From the NCBI RefSeq assembly GCF_013170845.1, contig NZ_CP033367.1, positions 1,488,001 through 1,552,000 on the forward strand: 64,000 nt of DNA, read 5' to 3'. The notes beneath the pieces are model-generated. The model made no database searches. It was not told where the DNA came from and saw nothing but the letters and a program-made list of their open reading frames with translations. The translations under genes were made by a program, and so were the position numbers. The stretch's first letter is position 1. Every line of letters starts with the position of its first letter. Shown here in pieces: positions 38,068 through 48,013 of the stretch. The stretch comes from Mesorhizobium loti R88b (GTDB taxonomy: Bacteria > Pseudomonadota > Alphaproteobacteria > Rhizobiales > Rhizobiaceae).

Positions 38068-38898
38068 ATGTTCAATACAGCAAGAAAGGCCCTGTTCGCG
38101 TTGCTGTTCGCGGGCATGGCCTGGCCAGTTCTCGCAGCCGACCTGCCAGAGCCGCAGGTCGAAGAAGCACCACCGCCGGTCTACGAGCAGCCGGTCGATG
38201 TCGGCGGCTGGTACATCCGAGGCGATATCGACTATCACAAGTCTGATGTGCGCGGCATCGACTACATGACCTACAGCGTCGACCCTTGTAATTGTACGGT
38301 TACGCCGGGCGGCAAGAGCTTCGACTACGGCAAGCTTAAGGGCGGTTTCTCGCTCGGCGGCGGCGTCGGCTACAAGATCAACGATCATCTTCGTGCTGAT
38401 GTGACCGCCGACTATTGGTTCAAGTCGAACTTCAATGGCGGTACTTCGGATCTCCTCACGACCTCGACCGAAGTGTCGAAGATGAGCGCCCTGTTGCTGC
38501 TCGCCAATGCCTACGTCGACATCGGCACCTGGCACGGCATCACGCCCTATGTCGGCGCCGGTATCGGTGGCGCGCGCGTCAAGTGGGATAGGGTCTACGA
38601 CCCCAACACCACCGAGACCAATCCCGGAGCATCCAACTGGCGCTTTGCGTATGCAATCATGGCCGGTGCCTCCTACTGCTTGACCGACAAGGTCATCCTC
38701 GATGCCGGCTACCGCTTCTCCCATATCCAGGGCGGCCGCATGTTCGAATGGGATGTGAGCAGCACCGGGCCGGGCTTTGACCGCGGTATCAATACCCACG
38801 AAGTGCGCGGTGGCCTGCGCTATCAGTTCGGCGGCAACAACGGGTGCAGCGTACCGGTAGCCTATCAGCCCGAGCCTGAGCCGATCTACACCAAGTAA
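38068..38898 (+). CDS. Omp25/31-like outer-membrane beta-barrel protein
   Basis: 276 residues from ATG 38068. A signal peptide ends VLAAD (about residue 24). A Pro-rich start of the mature protein (EPQVEEAPPPVYEQP) is followed by an eight-stranded barrel of the Brucella Omp25/Omp31 type (GGWYIRGDIDYHKSD, FSLGGGVGYKINDHLRADVTADYW, closing HEVRGGLRYQFGG). It contributes to outer-membrane integrity. Four Cys, two of them close together in DPCNCTV, are unusual for a barrel. It is followed by a terminator. Confidence 0.88.
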   Translation: MFNTARKALFALLFAGMAWPVLAADLPEPQVEEAPPPVYEQPVDVGGWYIRGDIDYHKSDVRGIDYMTYSVDPCNCTVTPGGKSFDYGKLKGGFSLGGGVGYKINDHLRADVTADYWFKSNFNGGTSDLLTTSTEVSKMSALLLLANAYVDIGTWHGITPYVGAGIGGARVKWDRVYDPNTTETNPGASNWRFAYAIMAGASYCLTDKVILDAGYRFSHIQGGRMFEWDVSSTGPGFDRGINTHEVRGGLRYQFGGNNGCSVPVAYQPEPEPIYTK

Positions 38899-38923
38899 GA
38901 ACTTTCACGATCGAATATTCGCG

Positions 38924-38951
38924 AACCGCCCGGCCCAGCCGGGCGGTTTTC
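38924..38951 (+). terminator. Terminator after first barrel gene
   Basis: AACCGCCCGGC / GCCGGGCGGTT around CCA, followed by TT. Confidence 0.92.
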
Positions 38952-39055
38952 GTTTGAGTTGTCGCCAATGCAACGCCTGGGATGCAACCCCGAAACGGAG
39001 GTTGCTCCTGGGCGATATGCATTTGCGAAATCAATTCGCTAACGCTCTGTTAGCC

Positions 39056-39070
39056 TTAACCGTGACTTAA
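39056..39070 (+). promoter_or_regulatory. CtrA-type box upstream of the second outer-membrane barrel gene
   Basis: Exact TTAA-CCGTGAC-TTAA, 81 bases before the ATG. It is followed by an overlapping palindrome TTAACC-ACTAT-GGTTAA (39067-39083), giving three TTAA half-sites in a row. Confidence 0.62.
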
Positions 39071-39150
39071 CCACTATGGTTAACAATGCTCCTTGAGACG
39101 ATGGCTGCTGCCGTGATTGCAAGCGTCGCTAAATTCGGGAGTCGGGTATC

Positions 39151-39924
39151 ATGACACTCACATCGCGTATCGCGCTGGTGCTTGCCGGAGTAGGGCTCTT
39201 GCCGCTGACATCAGCATTTGCAGCCGACTATGATCCGCCAGTCGTTGTCGACCAGGCGCCTGACTATGTGCCGGTCGAGGTCGGCTCGGGCTGGTATCTG
39301 CGCGGCGACGTCTCCTATCTCGTGCAGAAGAGCTTCAAGAATGATGATTTCGCCTTCACGCCGGCGAGCTTCAGCGACAAGGAAGATCCCGTCTTTGCCA
39401 GCATCGGCTTTGGTTACCATTTCAACGACTATCTGCGCGCCGATCTCAATCTCGGCTATCTGCCCGGCAACAAGATCGGTGTCGGCTATGACGATTCAGC
39501 GACTGTGGTGCTGCCGGCCACGGCAACCGTGGCGTCAGGCTCCCTGAAGAACTACGCGTACTCGCTGATGCTCAACGGCTATGTCGATCTCGGGACCTAT
39601 GTCGGTATCACGCCCTACATCGGCGGCGGCGTAGGGGTGGTCCAGAGCACGCGCAAGCTTTCGGCGAGCTATTTCACCGACAACAACGACCCAACCGATG
39701 ATTTTACCCAGCAGGACAACAAGACCCAGTACTCCCTGGCCTATACCCTCAATGCCGGCCTGGCTTACCAGGTGACGAAGAATGTTTCCGTCGATCTGGG
39801 CTATCAGTATTTCTCCGCCCCGGATGCCGAATATGTGACGGCCGCAAGCCTGACATCCTATCCGGTCAAAAAGGGGATCAGCAATCATCAGGTCAAGGTC
39901 GGGCTGCGCTACGATCTCTGGTAG
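39151..39924 (+). CDS. Outer-membrane beta-barrel protein, second copy
   Basis: 257 residues. A signal peptide (about 1-24, ending SAFAAD) is followed by an OmpA/Omp25-like barrel with alternating hydrophobic strands (GSGWYLRGDVSYLVQ, FASIGFGYHFNDYLRADLNLGY, YVGITPYIGGGVGVV) and a closing NHQVKVGLRYDLW with the C-terminal aromatic expected for barrel assembly. It is related in layout to the preceding barrel, and both have CtrA-type boxes. It has its own promoter region. Confidence 0.88.
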   Translation: MTLTSRIALVLAGVGLLPLTSAFAADYDPPVVVDQAPDYVPVEVGSGWYLRGDVSYLVQKSFKNDDFAFTPASFSDKEDPVFASIGFGYHFNDYLRADLNLGYLPGNKIGVGYDDSATVVLPATATVASGSLKNYAYSLMLNGYVDLGTYVGITPYIGGGVGVVQSTRKLSASYFTDNNDPTDDFTQQDNKTQYSLAYTLNAGLAYQVTKNVSVDLGYQYFSAPDAEYVTAASLTSYPVKKGISNHQVKVGLRYDLW

Positions 39925-39947
39925 GCCTGGGACAGATCGGGACTTTG

Positions 39948-39974
39948 ACGGCGGATCCTCGTGGTCCGCCGTTT
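39948..39974 (+). terminator. Terminator after second barrel gene
   Basis: ACGGCGGA / TCCGCCGT stem with inner CC/GG pairing and a short TTT tail. Confidence 0.7.
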
Positions 39975-40074
39975 GCGTTTGAAATCACGCGAACCTGATC
40001 GCGGACCGCCTGTATCCCGGCAGCGACAAAAACTTTCCTCTTGACGCCCGAAGCCTGAACGCATATCGCCGTCC

Positions 40075-40119
40075 GTGGGCCACCCCTCCCCAACGAGGGG
40101 CCACTATCTGGAAGGATAG
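40075..40119 (+). promoter_or_regulatory. serC-type cis-regulatory RNA leader
   Basis: Hairpin 1 pairs GTGG (40075-40078) with CCAC (40101-40104) around an inner stem CCCCTC / GAGGGG. Hairpin 2 pairs CTATC (40104-40108) with GATAG (40115-40119); its loop TGGAAG contains the ribosome-binding purines 7-15 bases before the serC ATG. The position and shape fit the 'serC' RNA motif described upstream of alphaproteobacterial serC-serA. The ligand of that motif is not established. A TTGACG -35-like element lies at 40041. Confidence 0.7.
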
Positions 40120-40125
40120 ACCACG

Positions 40126-41301
40126 ATGACGACGCATACGAAGCCCGGACTCCGTCCGGCAAATCCCCATTTTTCCTCAGGTCCCTGCGCAAAACGCCCT
40201 GGCTGGTCGGTCGAGGCGCTGAAGAATGCCGCGCTCGGCCGTTCCCACCGCGCCAAGATCGGCAAGACCAAGCTCGAACAGGCAATCGAGCTGACGCGCG
40301 AAATCCTGCAAGTCCCGGCGGACTACCGCATCGGCATCGTGCCGGCGTCGGACACCGGCGCTGTCGAGATGGCGCTGTGGTCGCTGCTCGGCGAGCGCGG
40401 CGTCGACATGGTCGCCTGGGAGAGTTTCGGCTCCGGCTGGGTCACCGATGTGGTCAAGCAGCTGAAGCTTGCCGATGTGCGCAAGATCGAAGCCGGTTAC
40501 GGCGAGCTGCCGGACCTGGCCAAGATCGACTTCGATCGCGACGTGGTCTTCACCTGGAACGGCACCACGTCGGGCGTGCGCGTGCCGAATGGCGATTTCA
40601 TTCCCGCCGACCGCAAGGGGCTGACCATTTGCGACGCCACCTCGGCGGCGTTCGCGCAAAAGCTCGATTTCGAGAAACTCGATGTCGTCACCTTCTCCTG
40701 GCAGAAGGTGCTGGGCGGCGAAGGCGCGCACGGCATGCTGATCCTGTCGCCCCGCGCCGTCGCGCGGCTGGAGAGCTACAAGCCTGCATGGCCGCTGCCG
40801 AAGATTTTCCGCCTGACTTCGGGCGGCAAGCTGATCGAGGGCATCTTCAAGGGCGAGACCATCAACACGCCGTCGATGCTGTGCGTCGAGGACTATCTCG
40901 ACGCGCTCAATTGGGCGAAGTCGATCGGCGGCCTCGATGCGCTGATCGCCAGAGCGGATGCCAATGCCGCCGTGCTCGAAGGTTTTGTCGACAAATCGTC
41001 CTGGCTCGGTCACCTCGCTGCTGAACCGGCGACGCGCTCGAACACCTCGGTCTGCCTCTCTTTCACGGATCCCGATGTGGCGGCGCTCGATGCCGACGGG
41101 CAGGCGGCTTTCGCCAAGGGGCTGGTCTCGGCGCTCGACAAGGAAGGTGTCGCCTATGACATCGGCTCCTACCGCGACGCGCCCCCCGGCCTGCGCATCT
41201 GGTGTGGTGCGACGGTCGAAACATCAGATCTCGAAGCACTGCTGCCATGGCTCGACTGGGCCTTTGCCGCGCAGAAGGCGTCGCTGAAAGCGGCTGCCTG
41301 A
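40126..41301 (+). CDS. serC: Phosphoserine aminotransferase SerC
   Basis: 391 residues, the length of the alphaproteobacterial class-V aminotransferase type. The PLP lysine is Lys194 in [27 protein letters not shown] is the family's conserved start. It converts 3-phosphohydroxypyruvate to phosphoserine, the second step of serine synthesis. It lies directly behind the serC-type RNA leader and 65 bases before serA, so one transcript covers both steps. Confidence 0.96.
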   Translation: MTTHTKPGLRPANPHFSSGPCAKRPGWSVEALKNAALGRSHRAKIGKTKLEQAIELTREILQVPADYRIGIVPASDTGAVEMALWSLLGERGVDMVAWESFGSGWVTDVVKQLKLADVRKIEAGYGELPDLAKIDFDRDVVFTWNGTTSGVRVPNGDFIPADRKGLTICDATSAAFAQKLDFEKLDVVTFSWQKVLGGEGAHGMLILSPRAVARLESYKPAWPLPKIFRLTSGGKLIEGIFKGETINTPSMLCVEDYLDALNWAKSIGGLDALIARADANAAVLEGFVDKSSWLGHLAAEPATRSNTSVCLSFTDPDVAALDADGQAAFAKGLVSALDKEGVAYDIGSYRDAPPGLRIWCGATVETSDLEALLPWLDWAFAAQKASLKAAA

Positions 41302-41366
41302 GATTTTGGCGGCGGCCCGCGCGCCGCGCCATTCCCGGATCAATCCCATTTTTCAAGGAGGCCGCC

Positions 41367-42968
41367 ATGGCGCCCCGTGTTCTCGTCTCTGATAAACTTT
41401 CTCCCACCGCCGTGCAGATATTCAAGGATCGGGGCGTCGAGGTCGACTATCTGCCCGATCTCGGCAAGGACAAGGAAAAGCTGCTCGAAGTGATCAGCCA
41501 GTATGATGGCCTCGCCATCCGCTCGGCAACCAAGGTCACCGAGAAGCTGATCAACGCCGCCACCAATCTCAAGGTCATCGGCCGCGCCGGCATCGGCGTC
41601 GACAATGTCGATATCCCGGCCGCGAGCCGCAAGGGTATCATCGTGATGAACACGCCCTTCGGCAATTCGATCACGACCGCCGAACATGCCGTCGCGATGA
41701 TCTTCGCGCTGGCGCGCCAGATTCCGGAGGCCAACGCCTCGACCCATGCCGGCAAATGGGAAAAGAACCGCTTCATGGGCGTCGAGATCACCGGCAAGAC
41801 GCTGGGCGTCATCGGCTGCGGCAATATCGGCTCGATCGTCGCCACGCGCGGCGTCGGCCTGAAGATGCATGTCATCGCCTTCGACCCGTTCCTGTCGGAC
41901 AAGCGTGCCGAGGAACTCGGCGTCGACAAGGTCGAGCTGGACGAGCTCTTCGCCCGTGCCGACTTCATCACGCTGCACACGCCGCTGACCGACAAGACGC
42001 GCAACATCATCGACGCGGCGGCGATCGCCAAGATGAAGAAGGGCGTGCGCATCATCAATTGCGCGCGCGGCGGGCTGGTCGTCGAGGCCGACCTGATCGC
42101 GGCGCTGAAGAGCGGCAAGGTGGCGGGCGCCGGCATCGACGTGTTCGAGGTCGAGCCGGCTGAGCAGAACGAGTTGTTCGGCATGGAGAATGTGGTGGCG
42201 ACACCGCATCTCGGCGCCTCGACGGCGGAAGCGCAGGAAAATGTCGCGCTGCAGGTCGCCGAGCAGATGGCCGACTATCTGATCAAGGGTGCGGTCTCCA
42301 ACGCCATCAACATGCCGTCGATCACGGCGGAAGAAGCGCCGCGGCTGAAGCCGTTCGTGAAGCTCGCCGAAGTGCTCGGCGCCTTTGTCGGCCAGGTCAC
42401 CGACGATCCTATCAGCGAGGTCGAGATCCTGTTTGATGGCTCGACCGCGACGATGAACACGCGCGCGCTGATCAGTGCGGCTCTGGCCGGGTTGATCCGG
42501 CCGCAGGTCGCCGACGTCAACATGGTGTCGGCACCGATCATGGTGAAGGAGCGCGGCATCATCGTCGCCGAGGTCAAGCGCGACAAGTCGGGCGTGTTCG
42601 ACGGCTATATCAAGTTGACGGTCAAGACCGAGCACATGACGCGCTCGATCGCCGGCACCTGCTTCTCGGACGGCAAGCCGCGTTTCATCCAGATCAAGGG
42701 CATCAACCTCGACGCCGAGGTCGGCCAGCACATGCTCTACACGACCAATGCCGATGCGCCCGGCATCATCGGCCTGCTTGGCACGGTGTGCGGCGAGAAC
42801 GACGTCAACATCGCCAACTTCCAGCTTGGCCGCAACCGGCCGGGCGGCGATGCCATCGCGCTGCTTTATCTCGACGCACCGTTCCCGGAAAAGGTGCTGG
42901 AGCAGGTGCGAGCGCACAAGTCGATCGGCTCGGCCAAGCGGCTGCGCTTCGACGTGGGCGGGGTCTGA
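41367..42968 (+). CDS. serA: D-3-phosphoglycerate dehydrogenase SerA
   Basis: 533 residues from ATG 41367 with AAGGAGG eight bases upstream. This is the long form: a substrate/NAD domain (VIGCGNIGSIVA; catalytic Arg in NCARGG; His in ATPHLGAST), an intervening domain (about 320-450) and a C-terminal ACT domain (ADAPGIIGLLGTVCGENDVNIAN), which usually confers serine feedback. It catalyses the first step of serine biosynthesis. Confidence 0.97.
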   Translation: MAPRVLVSDKLSPTAVQIFKDRGVEVDYLPDLGKDKEKLLEVISQYDGLAIRSATKVTEKLINAATNLKVIGRAGIGVDNVDIPAASRKGIIVMNTPFGNSITTAEHAVAMIFALARQIPEANASTHAGKWEKNRFMGVEITGKTLGVIGCGNIGSIVATRGVGLKMHVIAFDPFLSDKRAEELGVDKVELDELFARADFITLHTPLTDKTRNIIDAAAIAKMKKGVRIINCARGGLVVEADLIAALKSGKVAGAGIDVFEVEPAEQNELFGMENVVATPHLGASTAEAQENVALQVAEQMADYLIKGAVSNAINMPSITAEEAPRLKPFVKLAEVLGAFVGQVTDDPISEVEILFDGSTATMNTRALISAALAGLIRPQVADVNMVSAPIMVKERGIIVAEVKRDKSGVFDGYIKLTVKTEHMTRSIAGTCFSDGKPRFIQIKGINLDAEVGQHMLYTTNADAPGIIGLLGTVCGENDVNIANFQLGRNRPGGDAIALLYLDAPFPEKVLEQVRAHKSIGSAKRLRFDVGGV

Positions 42969-42982
42969 TCTCGGCCTTTCCT

Positions 42983-43048
42983 GGAGCAATTCAAGGAAAA
43001 GTGTGAAACGGTTTTCCGCCCGGAATTGCGTCAAAACAAGAGTTAGAG
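42983..43048. repeat. Rhizobial intergenic repeat, GGAGCAATTC family, copy 1
   Basis: Between serA and its terminator: arms GCAATTC and GGAATTGC with an inner GAAACGG..CCG region. It matches, in the opposite orientation and with a few changes, the copy at 58032-58096. This resembles RIME-type mosaic elements of rhizobia. Confidence 0.75.
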
Positions 43049-43051
43049 ATC

Positions 43052-43079
43052 AAAGGCGCGGCCTCGGTCGCGCCTTTTT
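43052..43079 (+). terminator. Terminator after serA
   Basis: AAAGGCGCG / CGCGCCTTT followed by TT. The stem is also A-flanked, so it may serve the convergent DMT gene too. Confidence 0.88.
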
Positions 43080-43084
43080 GCTGC

Positions 43085-43996
43085 TTAGGGCAGCTCGGCT
43101 GGTGGGATCATCGCCGTCTTGCGTCCGCTGTATTCGGCAAGCGCGATGCCGCCCAGGACGAGGACCAGCGCCAGTGCCTGATAGAGCTGGAATGTCTCGC
43201 CGACGATCAGCACCGAAAGCAGCGTGCCGAAGATCGGCACCAGATTGATGAACAGGCCGGCACGGTTGGCGCCGATCAGCTCGTTGCCTCTGATGTAACA
43301 GACTTGCGAGATGATCGAGACGCCGACGGCGATGTAGACGACAATCCCCCAGCCGCGCGTGTCGGGCAACATAACCTTCCCGGTGGTGATCTCCCACAGG
43401 AAGAAGGGCAGCGAGGTGACAAGAGCTGCAACCGACAGAGCCAGCATCAGGCTTTGCCAGCGCATCACCGGCTTCAGCCGCAGCCCGACCGAATAGCCGC
43501 TGTAGAGGATGACTGCGACCAGCATGATGGCGTCGCCGAAATTGAGCTCCAGTGTGAGCAGCCGGCGCGGATCGCCGTGGCAGGCGGTCAGGATGACGCC
43601 AGCGATGGTCAGCACCACGCCGGCAATCTGCGCCCAGCTCACCCGCAAGCGGAAGAAGATGAAGTTGGCGACGATGATCAGTACCGGCATCGCCGCCTGT
43701 TCGATCGAGACGTTGATCGCCGTCGTGTAGTTGAGCGCCGTGTAGAAAATGGTGTTGAACAAAGTGAAGCCGCTGGCCCCAAGTGCCGCCAGGACGAACC
43801 AGTGTTTGCGCACCACCGGCCAATCCTCCCGGATCGTGCGCCAGCCGATCGGCAGCAGGATCGCCACGGCCAGCACCCAGCGCAGGAAGACCAGCGTCAT
43901 CGGCGAGACGTGATCGACCGCCAGCTTGCCGGCCACCGAATTGCCGCCCCACAGCAAGGTGGTGAGCAGCAGGAAGATGTAGGCGCTTCGATGCAT
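43085..43996 (-). CDS. DMT-superfamily (EamA) transporter, second copy
   Basis: 303 residues from ATG 43996; the longer upstream frame is non-hydrophobic and crosses into the purA promoter. Ten membrane helices form two EamA repeats (TTLLWGGNSVAGKLA is the conserved first helix; INLVPIFGTLLSVLIVGE is the second-half hallmark). It probably exports small metabolites. It is divergent from purA and not closely similar to the DMT protein at 13196. Confidence 0.87.
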   Translation of the reverse strand: MHRSAYIFLLLTTLLWGGNSVAGKLAVDHVSPMTLVFLRWVLAVAILLPIGWRTIREDWPVVRKHWFVLAALGASGFTLFNTIFYTALNYTTAINVSIEQAAMPVLIIVANFIFFRLRVSWAQIAGVVLTIAGVILTACHGDPRRLLTLELNFGDAIMLVAVILYSGYSVGLRLKPVMRWQSLMLALSVAALVTSLPFFLWEITTGKVMLPDTRGWGIVVYIAVGVSIISQVCYIRGNELIGANRAGLFINLVPIFGTLLSVLIVGETFQLYQALALVLVLGGIALAEYSGRKTAMIPPAELP

Positions 43997-44209
43997 CGCG
44001 GGATTCCGGCCGCGGCGGATGCGCTGCGGTGTTTGCCGGCCTATTGCCCCCGTCAGTCCAAGTAAATGATGACAAAGCCGAAAATTGTTGTGCCTCAGGG
44101 CATTTTCGAGGGCAAAGAAAGGTCGCACTCGCGAGGTCTTGACGCTATAGAGGCCTGTCGTTTCGAACCATATCCAAGCCGCTCGGCGGCGTCTCAAGGG
44201 AAAAGAAAC

Positions 44210-45508
<1,299 letters not shown>

Positions 45509-45584
45509 TTTCTGAAGCCTTTCCGGGCATCGCGGCTGATTTGCGGGGGCCGGCGCGGAAGCAAAAATACAGGTCGACTGAAGC

Positions 45585-47273
45585 ATGGCAGATTTTGTTG
45601 CTGTTCTGAAAAAGGCGCTCGACAAATACGGCGAGCCGACGCCCGAAACGCGCACGCGGACCTATGACGGCGCGCGGTCGGCACTCGTCAAGAAACTTGC
45701 GGAGTTTTCGCCGCCGCTGTCAGCCGACGTCGTGGCCAAGCAGAAGCGCTCCCTGGAAGACGCCATTGCCAGCGTCGAGCGCGACTATGCCCGGAGCGTG
45801 CCGGAAACGGACCCGCTCGCCGAGCTGGAACACATTTTTTCCTCCATCGACCGCAACAAGAACCAGCCGAGCCATACGCGCCAGCCAGTGCCGGCGGCGC
45901 CAGCGTGGCAGGCGCCGCCAGCCCCCAAGCCGGACCCTTATCGCCCCGCGCCGCCGCCTGCCGCCAAGGTCGAGCCAAGCTGGCAGAAGTCAGCGCCGGT
46001 GCAGCCGGCCGCCCCGAAGCTGGCCGACCATACCTTGCCGGGTATGGATGCGGACCAGGACGATGACCAGGGTGGCGTCTTCCCGAACGATGACGAGCCG
46101 GTCGCGGAGGCCGATGCTTTCCCGCGCCTGCGTCCGGCCGAGCGCAAGCGCAGCTATGGCGGGCTGATCGCCGCCGTCGTCGCCTTGCTGGTGGTTGCCG
46201 GCGGCGGCTATGGCGTCTGGCTGAACAAGGATGCGTTCAGCAAGATGCTGGGCCTCGGCGGCAGCAAGGTCGTTGCCAAGACCGAGCCGGTGAAACCGGC
46301 GCCCGCCAAGCCGGCCACCGACGCGGCGGCGACGCCATCGGCGCCCGCGGCAGGCGCCGATGCGACGAAATTCACGCAGCGGCTGACGCCTGAAGGCGGC
46401 GAAACCGATCCCGGTCCGGCCGGCGGGCAAAGCGGCATAGGCGAGGGTGAGTCCGTTGCAGCACTGACCACGCCGCCGACGGCGACGAACGCGCCGGCAA
46501 CGCAGCCACCGGCCATAGCCGCGCCGCCCGCGGCAGCACCAGCACCAGCCGCAGCCACACCTGCCGCGCCCGCAGCCGACGCGGCGCCCGCTGCGACGCC
46601 GCCTGCCAACGGAACCGCACCCGCCGCACCGGCCAATGCCGCCGCAACGCCGCCAGCACCCGCGGCCGCCACGCCTCCCTCGGCGCCGGCAGCCGCTCCG
46701 GCGGCGCAAACCTCGTTGCCGGTCGGTCAGAAAGCGATCTTCTATGAGGAGCGCACCAGCACCGCGCAGGGTTCGGCCGAGCCCGGCAGTATCGTCTGGT
46801 CGCTGGTGCAGGAATCGCCCGGCGGCGACCTGCCGCCCGAGCCGGCGATCCGCGCCGAGGCGACGATCCCCGGCAAGGACATCCAGTTGCGCATGACCAT
46901 CCGCCGCAACACCGACCAGACGCTACCGGCCAGCCATATCATCGAGATGATCTTCCTGACGCCCGACGGTTTCGAAGGCGGCGGTGTCGACAACATATTG
47001 CGTGTCGCCATGAAAAGCTCGGAGCAGGACGCCGGCAGCCCGCTGATCGGGATTCCGGCCAAGATCGCCGACGGCTTCTTCCTCGTCGCGCTCAACGACA
47101 CCAAGGCCGATGAGGACGCCAACATGACCTTGCTGCGCGGCCAGGACTGGATCGACGTGCCGGTTGTCTACAAGACCGGACGGCGGGCGCTGCTGACCAT
47201 GGAAAAGGGCATTCCCGGCGAGAAGGTTTTCGACGAGGCGATCAAGGCCTGGCAGGCGAAGACGGCGGGCTGA
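45585..47273 (+). CDS. Large Pro/Ala-rich single-span membrane protein
   Basis: 562 residues in four parts. An N-terminal helical cytoplasmic domain spans 1-95 (MADFVAVLKKALDKYGEP). A Pro-rich acidic linker spans 96-185. One membrane helix is at 191-213. An extremely Ala/Pro-rich stretch (about 225-385) leads to a compact C-terminal domain (about 390-562, QKAIFYEERTSTAQG onwards) that should be periplasmic. No known catalytic motif was found. The layout suits a periplasm-spanning scaffold. The name is unknown; the conserved C-terminal part is the best target for a homology search. Confidence 0.8.
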   Translation: MADFVAVLKKALDKYGEPTPETRTRTYDGARSALVKKLAEFSPPLSADVVAKQKRSLEDAIASVERDYARSVPETDPLAELEHIFSSIDRNKNQPSHTRQPVPAAPAWQAPPAPKPDPYRPAPPPAAKVEPSWQKSAPVQPAAPKLADHTLPGMDADQDDDQGGVFPNDDEPVAEADAFPRLRPAERKRSYGGLIAAVVALLVVAGGGYGVWLNKDAFSKMLGLGGSKVVAKTEPVKPAPAKPATDAAATPSAPAAGADATKFTQRLTPEGGETDPGPAGGQSGIGEGESVAALTTPPTATNAPATQPPAIAAPPAAAPAPAAATPAAPAADAAPAATPPANGTAPAAPANAAATPPAPAAATPPSAPAAAPAAQTSLPVGQKAIFYEERTSTAQGSAEPGSIVWSLVQESPGGDLPPEPAIRAEATIPGKDIQLRMTIRRNTDQTLPASHIIEMIFLTPDGFEGGGVDNILRVAMKSSEQDAGSPLIGIPAKIADGFFLVALNDTKADEDANMTLLRGQDWIDVPVVYKTGRRALLTMEKGIPGEKVFDEAIKAWQAKTAG

Positions 47274-47306
47274 CGACTGAGGGTTCCGCCCGGCCGCCTC
47301 CTTCGT

Positions 47307-47606
47307 TCAAAAGCCCTGGAACAGCATGTCGAGTGCGGCGACGATGTCGTCGCGATGCCTCGTCAGGTTCAACCGACTTTCGCCCAATTCGCTCACCGGA
47401 ACGGTGCCAATAAGGTGTGTGGCCATAACCAGCTTCCGGGCGTTGATCTCGAATATCGGATGAAGTTTTCGCATTGGCGGCGGCACCATTGCGACCGGCA
47501 GAAGTGGGACGACTACCCGAGTCTTGAAATTGTCGAGCAGGTCGGATTGAACGTCGAGCAGATAGCTGCCTTCGACGCGACCTGCGAAGACGTCATATCG
47601 AGGCAT
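47307..47606 (-). CDS. ccdB: CcdB-family toxin
   Basis: 99 residues matching the CcdB fold: MPRYDVFAGRVEGSYLLDVQSDLLDNFKTRVVVPL shows the characteristic start, and the C-terminus ends in ALDMLFQGF, like the gyrase-binding W-G-I/F end of CcdB. CcdB poisons DNA gyrase. It follows ccdA with a 1-base overlap (stop and start share TGATG). Confidence 0.88.
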   Translation of the reverse strand: MPRYDVFAGRVEGSYLLDVQSDLLDNFKTRVVVPLLPVAMVPPPMRKLHPIFEINARKLVMATHLIGTVPVSELGESRLNLTRHRDDIVAALDMLFQGF

Positions 47607-47848
47607 CAGAACTGCCGATACTCTTCCAACGGAATGCCGTTCCTTTCGGTATAGTCGTTCCAGGCATCCATGGTGGCGCGGTTCTCAAGCTTCCACAGCC
47701 GTGTTTTTTCAGCCGCCACCGCTTCCGCAATGCCAGCTTCCGCAGCGCGCGAGACATTCACGTCTAGCCCCTTGGCTTCCCGCATGAGGTTGGAATCGAT
47801 CGACAGATTTGCAGGCTGACGGATCGCATTCAAGGCAATCTTACGCAT
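47606..47848 (-). CDS. ccdA: CcdA-family antitoxin
   Basis: 80 residues from ATG 47848 (MRKIALNAIRQPANLSID), a ribbon-helix-helix DNA-binding N-terminus. The C-terminal helix (WNDYTERNGIPLEEYRQF) is the canonical CcdB-binding tail. A longer start at 47884 would place the coding region over the operator and is rejected. The pair is autoregulated through the palindrome directly upstream. Confidence 0.88.
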   Translation of the reverse strand: MRKIALNAIRQPANLSIDSNLMREAKGLDVNVSRAAEAGIAEAVAAEKTRLWKLENRATMDAWNDYTERNGIPLEEYRQF

Positions 47849-47863
47849 AATGGCCTCCGCAAC

Positions 47864-47884
47864 ATGCGCATAACATATGCGCAT
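47864..47884. promoter_or_regulatory. Palindromic operator of the ccdAB pair
   Basis: Perfect 9-3-9 inverted repeat ATGCGCATA-ACA-TATGCGCAT, 16 bases upstream of the ccdA start on its strand. This is the expected binding site for the ribbon-helix-helix antitoxin. Confidence 0.7.
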
Positions 47885-48013
47885 TCTCGTGCAGGAGCAA
47901 TAATCAAGCGAATGGTTATAGGTGAGGCGCCCGGCCCTCCGCTATGGCTCCGGGCGTTCGTCGCTTCAATCGACAAATCGTTGCCGATTGATCGGCCTAC
48001 GGCCGAGCGCTTC

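Noticed and set aside
41340..43034. A long open frame on the minus strand opposite serA (564 codons).
   Set aside because: It has the Asp/Arg/His-rich composition typical of antisense frames in G+C-rich genes and no recognisable domain.
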